A stretch of DNA of 64,000 nt from Curvibacter sp. PD_MW3 (GTDB taxonomy: Bacteria; Pseudomonadota; Gammaproteobacteria; Burkholderiales; Burkholderiaceae_C): positions 62,001 through 126,000 of the forward strand of contig NSIV01000005.1 in the NCBI GenBank assembly GCA_002633085.1, given 5' to 3'. The translations under genes and the position numbers were made by a program. Numbering within the stretch: the first letter of the stretch is position 1; each line of letters starts with the position of its first letter. The notes below the pieces were generated by a model, which worked only from the letters and a program-made list of their open reading frames with translations, did not search any database and was not told the DNA's origin. Positions 19,342 to 28,398 of this stretch are shown one piece after another.

Positions 19342-20410
19342 AGCAGTCTTGGCCGCAGCCTTGCTGGCCGTTGCGGGCCTGGCAGGTGCACAGGGCGCCA
19401 GCAAGTACCCGGGTGTTGGCCGCGATGCCACGCCGAAGGAAGTGGCCGCATGGGATATCGATGTGCGCCCCGACTTCAAGGGACTGCCAGCCGGTTCCGG
19501 CAGTGTGGCCAAAGGCCAGGATGTGTGGGAAGGCAAGTGTGCTCATTGTCATGGCATCTTTGGTGAATCCGGCGAAGTGTTCAGCCCGCTGGTCGGCGGC
19601 ATCACGGCCGAAGACATCAAGACCGGCCGTGTGGCCAAGCTGACCGATACGTCCTTCCCGGGACGCACCACGCTGATGAAGGTGCCCACCGTCTCCACGT
19701 TGTGGGACTACATCAACCGTGCCATGCCCTGGACAGCGCCGAAGTCGCTGAGCACCGAAGAGGTTTACGCCGTGACGGCCTTTCTGCTGAACCTCGGCGG
19801 CATCGTGCCGGACGACTTCGTGCTGTCCGACAAGAACATCGCAGAAGTTCAGAAGCGCATGCCGAACCGCAACGGCATGACGACCGATCACGCCATGTGG
19901 CCGGGCAAGGAGTTCGGCAAGAATGCCAAGCCGGACACCAAGAACGTGGCCTGCATGAAGGACTGCGTGCCGGAAGCTAAGGTGGCCTCGTTCCTGCCGG
20001 ACTATGCGCGCAATGCCCACGGCAATCTGGCTGAGCAGAACCGCTTGGTCGGTGCCCAGCACGGCGTGGATACGACACGTCCAGAAGGCAAGCCCGGTGC
20101 TGCTGCTCCTGCTGCACAGGCCAAACCCGTTGCCAAGGCCGATGCGGCCGGCGCCGACAACAAGGCGGCCCAGGCGCTGCTGCAGAAGAACAGCTGCACG
20201 GCCTGCCACGCCATGAACAGCAAGCTGGTCGGCCCGAGCTTCCAGGACATTGCCAAGAAGCACGCGGGCAAGGCGGATTACCTGGCTGGCAAGATCAAGT
20301 CAGGTGGCTCCGGCGTTTGGGGCCCGATTCCCATGCCAGCCCAGGCCTTGAGCGAAGCCGAAGCAAAGACCATAGCCGGATGGTTGGCTTCTGGTGCTGC
20401 GGGAAAATAA
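19325..20410 (+). CDS. soxD: dihaem cytochrome SoxD
   Basis: Two CxxCH motifs (CAHCH, CTACH); follows soxC. Confidence 0.93.
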   Translation: MFRFRKAVLAAALLAVAGLAGAQGASKYPGVGRDATPKEVAAWDIDVRPDFKGLPAGSGSVAKGQDVWEGKCAHCHGIFGESGEVFSPLVGGITAEDIKTGRVAKLTDTSFPGRTTLMKVPTVSTLWDYINRAMPWTAPKSLSTEEVYAVTAFLLNLGGIVPDDFVLSDKNIAEVQKRMPNRNGMTTDHAMWPGKEFGKNAKPDTKNVACMKDCVPEAKVASFLPDYARNAHGNLAEQNRLVGAQHGVDTTRPEGKPGAAAPAAQAKPVAKADAAGADNKAAQALLQKNSCTACHAMNSKLVGPSFQDIAKKHAGKADYLAGKIKSGGSGVWGPIPMPAQALSEAEAKTIAGWLASGAAGK

Positions 20411-20474
20411 GCATTAGTACCCATATAAGCAAATACGTTTTTTCATTAGCATGGACTTAACCAAGGAGATTCGC

Positions 20475-20927
20475 ATGCAAACTCGTCGCGAGACACTCAA
20501 GCAAAGCGCCGTCGTGGCGGGCCTGCTGGCCGGCACCGGTCTGTTCCCCCAGCACGCTTTGGCCTATGAAAAAGTGGCTTTTGAAGCCAAGTCCCTGGCT
20601 GACGTGGCCAAGGCACTGGGCGCTGCCGCCCCGGTGGAAAGCAAGGACGTGACCGTCGGTGGTCCGGACATCGCTGAAAACGGTGCCGTGGTGCCGCTGA
20701 CCGCCAGCACCACGCTGGCAGCCAAGAAGGTTCTGATTCTGGTGGAGAAGAACCCGTCTGCCCTGGTGGCCATGTTCAACGTGACCGACAGCGTCGAAGC
20801 CAGCTTTGCCACACGCGCCAAGATGGGCCAGTCCTCTGATGTGTACGCCGTGGCCATCATGGCTGACGGCAAGGCCTTCTATGCCAAGAAGGAAGTCAAG
20901 GTCACGCTCGGCGGCTGCGGCGGTTAA
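20475..20927 (+). CDS. soxY: thiosulfate oxidation carrier SoxY
   Basis: Tat-like TRRETLKQSAVVAGLLAG and C-terminal VTLGGCGG swinging arm. Confidence 0.98.
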   Translation: MQTRRETLKQSAVVAGLLAGTGLFPQHALAYEKVAFEAKSLADVAKALGAAAPVESKDVTVGGPDIAENGAVVPLTASTTLAAKKVLILVEKNPSALVAMFNVTDSVEASFATRAKMGQSSDVYAVAIMADGKAFYAKKEVKVTLGGCGG

Positions 20928-20975
20928 TCCGGCGGCAACCCTTCCCAAGATTCAGTACAGATTTAGGAGTTAAAA

Positions 20976-21287
20976 ATGGCAGATCCGATGCGCATTCGCG
21001 CCCAAGCTTCTGGCGACAAAGCCACTGTTCGCGTTCTCATGAGCCACGAAATGGAATCCGGTCAACGCAAGGATTCGGCTGGCAAGATCGTTCCGGCCTG
21101 GTACATCCAAGACGTGACCGCTTCCCTCAACGGCAAGGTCGTGATGACTGCCGAATGGGGCCCCGCCGTGTCGAAGAACCCGTTCCTGCAGTTCGTGGTC
21201 AAGGGCGCCAAGGCTGGCGACAAGATCAGCGTGAACTGGAAAGACAACAAAGGCGACAGCCGCACCGACGAAGCCACGGTGTCCTGA
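20976..21287 (+). CDS. soxZ: thiosulfate oxidation carrier SoxZ
   Basis: MADPMRIRAQASGDKATVRVLMSHEMESGQRKDSAGKIVPAWYI. Confidence 0.97.
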   Translation: MADPMRIRAQASGDKATVRVLMSHEMESGQRKDSAGKIVPAWYIQDVTASLNGKVVMTAEWGPAVSKNPFLQFVVKGAKAGDKISVNWKDNKGDSRTDEATVS

Positions 21288-21369
21288 TCGCAGGTCGTTC
21301 CGTGAAAGATGGAGAAGGGATGGCCCTTCTCCATTTTCTGTTTCTTCCCAATAACTAGTCGAGGTGACA

Positions 21370-22167
21370 ATGATGAAACGTTTGGCTCTGGCCATTGGAA
21401 CCGTCGTGGTGGCAAGCAGTGCGCTGGCGCAAAAATCCGCGTCGGACGGTATTGCCGAATACCGCGCCATGCTGCAAGACGGTAATCCGGCCGAACTCTT
21501 TGAAGCCAAGGGTGAAGACCTCTGGAAGCAAAAACGCGGTCCCAAAAACGCTTCATTGGAACAATGCGACCTGGGCAAGGGCCCGGGTGTGGTCAAGGGC
21601 GCATTTGTCGAGCTGCCGCGCCACTTTGCCGACACCAACAAGGTGCAGGACCTGGAGTCGCGCTTGCTGACCTGCATGGAAACGCTGCAGGGTTTCAACG
21701 CCGCCGAGATTGCCAAGACACCGTTCGGCAAGGGTGAGCAGAACAACGTCACCGCGCTGGCCACCTGGATTGCGGCCGAATCGCGCGGCATGAAGTTCAA
21801 TCTTCCGAACAGCCACGTGTCAGAAAAGACCATGTATGAAGTGGGCAAGCGCCTGTTCTTCATGCGTGGCGGTTCGCACGACTTTGCCTGCGCCACCTGC
21901 CACGGTGAAGATGGCAAGCGCATTCGCCTGCAGGATCTGCCCAACCTGACCAAGAACCCGGGCGATGGCGCCGGCTTTGCCGCCTGGCCAGCCTACCGCG
22001 TCTCCAACGGCCAGATGTGGGGCATGCAGCTGCGCCTGAACGACTGCTACCGCCAGCAACGTTTCCCCTACCCGCTGTTCGGCAGCGACGCCACCATCGC
22101 CTTGGGCACCTACATGGGCGTCAATGCCAAGGGGGCCGAATCGATCGCCCCGGCCATCAAGCGTTAA
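21370..22167 (+). CDS. soxA: SoxA c-type cytochrome
   Basis: CATCH haem motif, signal peptide, soxYZ-A-X order; ORF can also start at GTG 21364. Confidence 0.95.
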   Translation: MMKRLALAIGTVVVASSALAQKSASDGIAEYRAMLQDGNPAELFEAKGEDLWKQKRGPKNASLEQCDLGKGPGVVKGAFVELPRHFADTNKVQDLESRLLTCMETLQGFNAAEIAKTPFGKGEQNNVTALATWIAAESRGMKFNLPNSHVSEKTMYEVGKRLFFMRGGSHDFACATCHGEDGKRIRLQDLPNLTKNPGDGAGFAAWPAYRVSNGQMWGMQLRLNDCYRQQRFPYPLFGSDATIALGTYMGVNAKGAESIAPAIKR

Positions 22168-22179
22168 GGAGCTCTCGAC

Positions 22180-22830
22180 ATGAAAAAACAGATCAAATAC
22201 ATTGCTCCGGCCTTGGTGGCGCTTCTGCTGGCCGGCTGTGCCATGGTGCCCACCGGTCCTGAACTGGACAAGCTCACCGCCGACATCGCCAAGGCATCCT
22301 TCCGCGACCAAGGCCAGGCCAAGGTCGACCGCCTGGAGCAGGATGACGCCAACCGTGAATGCGCTGCCGCCGACGTGGCGGGCAAGCCGATCGATGAGAA
22401 GCTGGCCAAGGCCATCGAGGAAGCCAACCTGAAGACCATCAAGTGGCCTTCGGACGGCAAGTTCCTCGGTGACTGGAAGGAAGGCGAGAAGCTCGCGCAG
22501 AGTGGTCGTGGCATGACCTGGACCGATGCCGCCGGCAGCGAGAACGGTGGCAATTGCTACAACTGCCATCAGATCAGCAAGCAGGAAATCTCTTTTGGCA
22601 CGCTCGGCCCAAGCCTGTACAACTACGGCAAGATGCGCGGCGTGGCCAATCCGGATGCCCCCGAGTCCAAGGCCATCGTGGAGTACACCTGGGGCAAGAT
22701 CTGGAACGCACGCGCCTACAACGCCTGCTCGCAGATGCCGCGTGCCGGGCACAAGGGCGTTCTGAACGAACAGCAGGTCAAGCACATCATGGCGCTGCTG
22801 CTGGATCCGAAATCGCCGGTTAACCAGTAA
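22180..22830 (+). CDS. soxX: SoxX c-type cytochrome, lipoprotein-like N-terminus
   Basis: CYNCH haem motif; LLLAGCA lipobox-like; order. Confidence 0.94.
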   Translation: MKKQIKYIAPALVALLLAGCAMVPTGPELDKLTADIAKASFRDQGQAKVDRLEQDDANRECAAADVAGKPIDEKLAKAIEEANLKTIKWPSDGKFLGDWKEGEKLAQSGRGMTWTDAAGSENGGNCYNCHQISKQEISFGTLGPSLYNYGKMRGVANPDAPESKAIVEYTWGKIWNARAYNACSQMPRAGHKGVLNEQQVKHIMALLLDPKSPVNQ

Positions 22831-22853
22831 AGCGCAGGATCAACTAGTATCCG

Positions 22854-22879
22854 GACCCGGGCACGCCCGGGTCTTTTTT
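22854..22879 (+). terminator. intrinsic terminator between soxX and soxB
   Basis: gacccggg-cacg-cccgggtc stem followed by TTTTTT. Confidence 0.85.
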
Positions 22880-22907
22880 CCTCAACTATTTCAGTGGTTG
22901 CGAAATT

Positions 22908-24641
22908 ATGAATCTAACCAAACGCGAGTTTTTCCAGGTGCTGGGCGCGGGCACCATGGCGGGCATGGGCCTGGGCACTTACGCCGAGGCGGATGCCGCC
23001 ACGGCGGCCAATGGTTTGTATGACATCCCGAAGTTCGGCAATGTGTCCTTCCTGCACATGACCGATTGCCATGCGCAGCTCAAGCCGATCTACTTCCGCG
23101 AGCCGAACGTCAATCTCGGCATCGGCAGCATGAAGGGCAACCTGCCGCATCTGGTGGGCGAGCACCTGCTGAAAGTGGCCAAGGTCCGCCCCGGCACCGC
23201 CGAAGCCCACGCGTTGACCTACCTCGATTTCGAGAAGGCGGCCAAGCGCTACGGCAAGGTCGGTGGCTTCGCGCACCTGGCCACGCTGGTCAAGCGCCTG
23301 AAGGCCAGCCGCCCCGGCTCGCTCCTGCTCGACGGCGGTGACACCTGGCAGGGCTCGGCCACCTCGCTGTGGACCAACGCCCAGGACATGGTCGACGCCT
23401 GCAAGCTGCTGGGTGTGGACGTCATGACCGGCCACTGGGAATTCACCTACGGCATGGAGCGTGTGAAGGAAATCGTCGAGAAGGACTTCGCCGGCAAGGT
23501 CGATTTCGTGGCGCAGAACGTCAAGACCAACGACTTCGGCGACCAGGTGTTCAAGCCCTATGTGATCCGCGAGATGAACGGCGTGCCCTGCGCCATCATC
23601 GGCCAGGCTTTCCCCTACACCCCGATCGCCAACCCGCGCTACATGGTGGCCGACTGGGCCTTCGGCATCCAGGACGAGAACATGCAGGCCATGGTCAACG
23701 AGGCACGCGCCAAGGGTGCCCAGGTCGTGGTGGTGTTGTCGCACAACGGCATGGATGTGGACCTGAAGATGGCCAGCCGCGTCTCTGGCATCGACGCCAT
23801 CATGGGCGGCCACACGCACGACGGCATGCCGGTGGCCAGCATCGTCAGCAACAAAGGCGGCAAGACGCTCGTCACCAATGCCGGCTCCAATGGCAAGTTC
23901 CTCGGCGTGCTGGACTTCCAGGTCAAGGACAAGAAGGTCACCGACTTCCGCTACAAGCTGCTGCCGATCTTCGCCAACATGCTGCCGGCTGACAAGGAGA
24001 TGGATGCGCTCATCACCAAGATCCGCGCACCGTATGAAGCCAAGCTGAACGAAGTGCTGGCCGTGACCGAAGGCACGCTGTACCGCCGCGGCAACTTCAA
24101 CGGCACCGGCGACCAGCTGCTGCTGGATGCGCTGATCGACGTGCAGGGCGCCGACATCGCCTTCTCGCCCGGCTTCCGCTGGGGTACCAGCCTGCTGCCG
24201 GGCCAGGCCATCACGCGCGAGTGGCTGATGGACATGACCGCCACGACCTACTCCTACGCTACGGTGACGCCGATGAGCGGCGCCACCATCAAGACGGTGC
24301 TGGAAGACGTGTGCGACAACCTGTTCAACCCCGACCCTTACTACCAGCAGGGCGGTGACATGGTGCGCGTGGGTGGTCTGCAGTACAGCTGCAACCCGAT
24401 GGCCGGCATGGGCAAGCGCATCAGCGACATGCGCCTGAACGGCAAGCTGATCGATGCCGACAAGTCCTACATGGTGGCCGGCTGGGCGCCGGTGGCCGAA
24501 GAGGCCAAGAGCGCCGGCAACAAGCCCGTGTGGGACGTGGTCGAGACCTGGCTCAAGGCTGGCGGCGGCAAGGTTGCGGCGCGCAAGCTCAACATGCCCA
24601 AGGTCGAGGGCGTGTTGCCCAACCCGGGCTACGTGGCCTGA
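22908..24641 (+). CDS. soxB: thiosulfohydrolase SoxB
   Basis: 5'-nucleotidase-like metallophosphoesterase (FLHMTDCHAQLKP, MGGHTHDG), Tat-less variant N-term, sox context. Confidence 0.96.
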   Translation: MNLTKREFFQVLGAGTMAGMGLGTYAEADAATAANGLYDIPKFGNVSFLHMTDCHAQLKPIYFREPNVNLGIGSMKGNLPHLVGEHLLKVAKVRPGTAEAHALTYLDFEKAAKRYGKVGGFAHLATLVKRLKASRPGSLLLDGGDTWQGSATSLWTNAQDMVDACKLLGVDVMTGHWEFTYGMERVKEIVEKDFAGKVDFVAQNVKTNDFGDQVFKPYVIREMNGVPCAIIGQAFPYTPIANPRYMVADWAFGIQDENMQAMVNEARAKGAQVVVVLSHNGMDVDLKMASRVSGIDAIMGGHTHDGMPVASIVSNKGGKTLVTNAGSNGKFLGVLDFQVKDKKVTDFRYKLLPIFANMLPADKEMDALITKIRAPYEAKLNEVLAVTEGTLYRRGNFNGTGDQLLLDALIDVQGADIAFSPGFRWGTSLLPGQAITREWLMDMTATTYSYATVTPMSGATIKTVLEDVCDNLFNPDPYYQQGGDMVRVGGLQYSCNPMAGMGKRISDMRLNGKLIDADKSYMVAGWAPVAEEAKSAGNKPVWDVVETWLKAGGGKVAARKLNMPKVEGVLPNPGYVA

Positions 24642-24652
24642 TCCGGCTCACG

Positions 24653-24690
24653 CCAACACAAACGGGGCCTGCGGGCCCCGTTTGTGTTGG
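24653..24690. terminator. bidirectional terminator between soxB and the convergent DsrE-like gene
   Basis: Perfect 17-bp stem ccaacacaaacggggcc-tgcg-ggccccgtttgtgttgg. Confidence 0.85.
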
Positions 24691-24704
24691 TGGGGCGGCT
24701 GCCC

Positions 24705-25241
24705 TCAGCGGATCTGCTCGATGGAGAACTTCTTGTCCTGCACGATGGCGGGAATCAGCGCATAACCCTGGTTCTGCCAATGCATCAGCTCGGTGATGGC
24801 CGAGGGCGTGACCTCGACAAAGTCATACAGGTCATCCGAGCTGTAGCCGTAGTCCTTCATCGCCAGCCCGCAGACCTTGAACTTCACGCCCATCTCGGCG
24901 TAGTAGCGCATGCGCTGCACCACTTCCTGGTAGCGTTCCTCGTTCTTTTTCGCCAGTGTCACGATCTCGGTGCCATGGATCAGCACGATGATGCTCATGT
25001 CCTCGGCAAACATGCTGTAGGGCGCTTCCGTCAGCGGGTTGACCAGGCTGCGCACCCAATAGAGGGCGGAAGACATCTTGCGCGGATCGTCGAGAAAGAT
25101 GTCGACCAGGGCCTTGGGGTTCTTGTAGGGCGTCTGCACGACCTTGGCCTGGGCCAGGGCGGGAACGGCCTGCAGGGTGCCGGTCAGCAGAAGGGCCGTG
25201 CACAAGCAGCGGAACAGGCGGGGGAGTCGGGTTGGGCGCAT
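24705..25241 (-). CDS. exported DsrE-like family protein
   Basis: Signal peptide (LLTGTLQAVPALAQA), DsrE-like IVLIHGTEIVTL...GVKFKVCGLAMKDYG. Confidence 0.7.
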   Translation of the reverse strand: MRPTRLPRLFRCLCTALLLTGTLQAVPALAQAKVVQTPYKNPKALVDIFLDDPRKMSSALYWVRSLVNPLTEAPYSMFAEDMSIIVLIHGTEIVTLAKKNEERYQEVVQRMRYYAEMGVKFKVCGLAMKDYGYSSDDLYDFVEVTPSAITELMHWQNQGYALIPAIVQDKKFSIEQIR

Positions 25242-25263
25242 AAGTCTTCCTTTGCTGCGCCGC

Positions 25264-25338
25264 TGGTGCCTCCGACAGGAATCGAACCTGTATCTAGCGC
25301 TTAGGAGGCGCTCGTTCTATCCATTGAACTACGGCGGC
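25264..25338 (-). tRNA. tRNA-Arg (anticodon CCT), CCA encoded
   Basis: Minus strand: GCCGCCG-TA-GTTC-AATGGATA-GAAC-G-AGCGC-CTCCTAA-GCGCT-AGAT-ACAGG-TTCGATT-CCTGT-CGGAGGC-A-CCA; cloverleaf complete with one acceptor mismatch (G4 x A69). Confidence 0.93.
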
Positions 25339-25373
25339 AGAGTCGCCATTGTAAATGGCGACTCTGCCGCCGT
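25331..25373. repeat. perfect 20-bp inverted repeat with 3-nt loop overlapping the tRNA-Arg 5' end
   Basis: acggcggcagagtcgccatt-gta-aatggcgactctgccgccgt. Confidence 0.95.
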
Positions 25374-25377
25374 CGGC

Positions 25378-26589
25378 CTATTTGGTGAGCAAACGCATGG
25401 CTTCCTCGATGCCCTTGATGGTCAACGGGTACATGCGGTTGTTGGTCAGCTGCTGGATGATGCTGATACTCTGGCGGTACTGCCAGACGCCCTGCGGCTC
25501 CGGGTTGATCCAGGCGAATTTCGGGAAGGCGTTGGTCAGGCGCTGCAGCCACTCGGCGCCGGCTTCCTCGTTGTTGTATTCCACGCTGCCGCCGGGCTGC
25601 AGGATCTCGTACGGGCTCATGGTGGCGTCGCCGACGAAGATCAACTTGTAGTCCTTGTTGTACTTGCGGATGATGTCCCAGGTCGGAAACTTCTCGCTGT
25701 AGCGCCGCCGGTTGTTCTTCCACATGAAATCGTAGACACAGTTGTGGAAGTAATAGAACTCCAAGTGCTTGAACTCGGTCTTGGTGGCACTGAACAGTTC
25801 TTCCACGCGGGCGATGTGCTCGTCCATGGTGCCGCCCACGTCCATCAGCAGCAGCACCTTCACGTTGTTGTGGCGCTCTGGCACCATCTTGATGTCCAGG
25901 TAGCCGGCGTTCTCGGCGGTGGCGCGGATGGTATCGGGCAGGTCGAGCTCCAGCTCATGGCCTTCGCGCGCGAAGCGGCGCAGGCGGCGCAGCGCCACCT
26001 TGATGTTGCGCGTGCCGAGTTCCTGCGTGTCGTCGTAATCCTTGTAGGCGCGTTGGTCCCACACCTTCACCGCGCTCTTGTTGCGGCCCTTGTCTTGGCC
26101 GATGCGGATGCCCTGCGGGTTGTAGCCATTGGCGCCGAAGGGTGAGGTGCCGCCGGTGCCGATCCACTTGTTGCCGCCTTCGTGGCGTTCCTTCTGCTCC
26201 TCGAAGCGCTTCTTGAGCGTCTCCATCAACTCGTCCCAGCCCATCTTCTCGATGGCGGCCTTCTCTTCCGGGCTGAGGTTGAGTTCCAGGTTCTTGCGCA
26301 GCCACTCCAGCGGAATGTCCTTGGTGAAGTCGGTCAGCATCTCCACGCCCTTGAAGTAGGCGGCGAAGGCGCGATCGAACTTGTCGTAGTGCTTCTCGTC
26401 CTTCACCAGCGTGGTGCGGCTGAGGTAGTAGAAATCGTCGATCGAGTAACCTGAGGAGGTCGAGGTGTCGTCGACCACCGCCTTGGGACCGACCACGCCT
26501 TCCTTCAGCGCTTCGAGCAGCGTCAGGTATTCCTTGACCGAAACCGGCAGCTTGGCGGCGCGCAGGGTATAGAAAAAATCGTTCAGCAT
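25378..26589 (-). CDS. VWA-domain CoxE-like protein
   Basis: VLLLMDVGGTMDEHIARVEELFSA MIDAS-like; next to MoxR ATPase. Confidence 0.85.
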   Translation of the reverse strand: MLNDFFYTLRAAKLPVSVKEYLTLLEALKEGVVGPKAVVDDTSTSSGYSIDDFYYLSRTTLVKDEKHYDKFDRAFAAYFKGVEMLTDFTKDIPLEWLRKNLELNLSPEEKAAIEKMGWDELMETLKKRFEEQKERHEGGNKWIGTGGTSPFGANGYNPQGIRIGQDKGRNKSAVKVWDQRAYKDYDDTQELGTRNIKVALRRLRRFAREGHELELDLPDTIRATAENAGYLDIKMVPERHNNVKVLLLMDVGGTMDEHIARVEELFSATKTEFKHLEFYYFHNCVYDFMWKNNRRRYSEKFPTWDIIRKYNKDYKLIFVGDATMSPYEILQPGGSVEYNNEEAGAEWLQRLTNAFPKFAWINPEPQGVWQYRQSISIIQQLTNNRMYPLTIKGIEEAMRLLTK

Positions 26590-26599
26590 GGCAGGGCTT

Positions 26600-27211
26600 T
26601 CAGTTCCTGGGCTTGGCCAGCTGGTGCTGCAGATGGGCCTTCACGGCGGGCCATTCGCTGGCAAGCACGCTGTAGACGCAGGTGTCGCGCAGGCTGCCGT
26701 TGGCCATGACCTGGTGCGAGCGCAGCACACCGTCGAGCTTGGCGCCCAGGCGTTCAATCGCCTTGCGACTCTGCTGGTTGAAAAAATGGGTGCGGAATTC
26801 CACCGCGATGCAGTCCAGTGTTTCGAACGCGTGCGTGAGCAGCAGCAACTTGCATTCGGTATTGAGCGCCGTACGCTGCACGCTGTGCCGGTACCAGGTG
26901 GAGCCGATCTCCAGCCGGCGGTTGGCAGCGTCGATGTGCATGTAGGTGGTCATGCCGGCCAGGCGGCCAGGCGTGCCGTCGGACTTCATCTCGCGCACGG
27001 CAAAGGGCAGCATGCTGCCGGCGGCCTGCAGGGCGAGACGACGTTCGATCTCGGCGCGCATGGCCTGCGGGGCGGGAACACTGGTGTACCAGAGCTCCCA
27101 CAAGTGGCCGTCTTGTACGGCGGCCTGGGCTTCCGGCTCATGCGTCAGGGCGAGCGGCTCCAGCAGAGCATGTTGACCCTGCAAGGTGATGGCCGCCAAC
27201 GACAGACTCAT
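26600..27211 (-). CDS. GNAT N-acetyltransferase
   Basis: RimJ-like GNAT pattern: RLEIGSTWYRHSVQRTALNTECKLLLLTHAFE...SRKAIERLGAKLDGVLRSHQ. Confidence 0.85.
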   Translation of the reverse strand: MSLSLAAITLQGQHALLEPLALTHEPEAQAAVQDGHLWELWYTSVPAPQAMRAEIERRLALQAAGSMLPFAVREMKSDGTPGRLAGMTTYMHIDAANRRLEIGSTWYRHSVQRTALNTECKLLLLTHAFETLDCIAVEFRTHFFNQQSRKAIERLGAKLDGVLRSHQVMANGSLRDTCVYSVLASEWPAVKAHLQHQLAKPRN

Positions 27212-27442
27212 TTAATGGCCCGAAGTATCAGCTTCAGATCGACGGCTGCGCCAGAGACGGGCCAGCTGCAGTCCGCCGCCGCCGCCCAGGCCCACCAGGA
27301 GGATGGCGCCGATGCTGGCACCGCCATAGCCCTCGGCAAAAATGTCCCAGCCCAGCAACTGGCCGACCCAGAAGCCGGCCAGGGCGCCGCCGATGAAACC
27401 AACGGCGTCGGAGACGCCTTCCAGCAGAAGTTTGTTAGCCAT
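27212..27442 (-). CDS. small Gly-rich membrane protein
   Basis: VGFIGGALAGFWVGQLLGWDIFAEGYGGASIGAILLVGLGGGGGLQLARLW; two TM-like stretches, packed between GNAT and MoxR genes. Confidence 0.6.
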   Translation of the reverse strand: MANKLLLEGVSDAVGFIGGALAGFWVGQLLGWDIFAEGYGGASIGAILLVGLGGGGGLQLARLWRSRRSEADTSGH

Positions 27443-27455
27443 GGTCAGTCGTGGT

Positions 27456-28298
27456 TCAACGGTTGTTGCGTTGCATGAACACCAGCTTTTCGAACAGGCT
27501 CACGTCCTGCTCGTTCTTCAGCAGCGCGCCCACCAGCGGCGGCACCGCCACCTTGTCGTCCTTGCTCTGCAGCGCATCGAGCGGAATGTCCTCGGCCAGC
27601 AGCAGCTTGAGCCAGTCCAGCAGTTCGCTGGTGGAGGGCTTTTTCTTCAGGCCCGGCAGGTTGCGCACATCGAAGAAGGTCTTCATGGCGGCGCTCAGCA
27701 GTTCCTGCTTGAGGCCGGGGAAGTGCACCTCCACGATCTTCTTCATGGTTTCCGAATCGGGGAACTTGATGTAGTGGAAGAAGCAGCGGCGCAGGAAGGC
27801 GTCGGGCAGCTCCTTCTCATTGTTGGAGGTGATGAACACCAGCGGCCGGTGCTTGGCCTTGACCAGTTCGCGCGTCTCGTAGCAATAGAACTCCATGCGG
27901 TCGATTTCGCGCAACAGGTCGTTGGGGAATTCGATGTCGGCCTTGTCGATCTCGTCGATCAGCAGCGCCACCGGCCGGTCGGCCGTGAAAGCCTGCCACA
28001 GCACGCCCTTGACGATGTAGTTGTGGATGTCCTTGACCTTCTCGTCACCCAGCTGGCTGTCGCGCAGGCGGCTCACGGCGTCGTACTCGTACAGGCCCTG
28101 TTGCGCCTTGGTGGTCGACTTGATGTGCCATTGCAACAGCGGCAGGTCCAGCGCGGTGGCGACCTCCTCGGCCAGCATGGTCTTGCCGGTGCCGGGCTCG
28201 CCCTTGACCAGCAGCGGGCGTTTGAGGGTGATGGCCGCATTGACCGACAGCATCAGGTCCTGGGTGGCGACGTAGTTGGAAGTTCCTTGGAATTTCAT
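27456..28298 (-). CDS. MoxR-family AAA+ ATPase
   Basis: LLVKGEPGTGKTMLAEEVA Walker A; VALLIDEIDKAD Walker B. Confidence 0.95.
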   Translation of the reverse strand: MKFQGTSNYVATQDLMLSVNAAITLKRPLLVKGEPGTGKTMLAEEVATALDLPLLQWHIKSTTKAQQGLYEYDAVSRLRDSQLGDEKVKDIHNYIVKGVLWQAFTADRPVALLIDEIDKADIEFPNDLLREIDRMEFYCYETRELVKAKHRPLVFITSNNEKELPDAFLRRCFFHYIKFPDSETMKKIVEVHFPGLKQELLSAAMKTFFDVRNLPGLKKKPSTSELLDWLKLLLAEDIPLDALQSKDDKVAVPPLVGALLKNEQDVSLFEKLVFMQRNNR

Positions 28299-28398
28299 GA
28301 TCTGGGTGGTCAGGCGTGGACTGGGGAAAATACGGAGTTGGTGACCGATATAATGTTGAACTGATCTATATCAAACACAGGCTGATTGTCCTCGCAAA

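Noticed and set aside
25378-28298. MoxR ATPase plus VWA protein as a CbbQ/CbbO RuBisCO activase
   Set aside because: The VWA protein is a short CoxE-like type (403 aa), not the long CbbO, and the pair is 14 kb from cbbM with GNAT and membrane genes in between; looks like the generic betaproteobacterial MoxR/CoxE pair.
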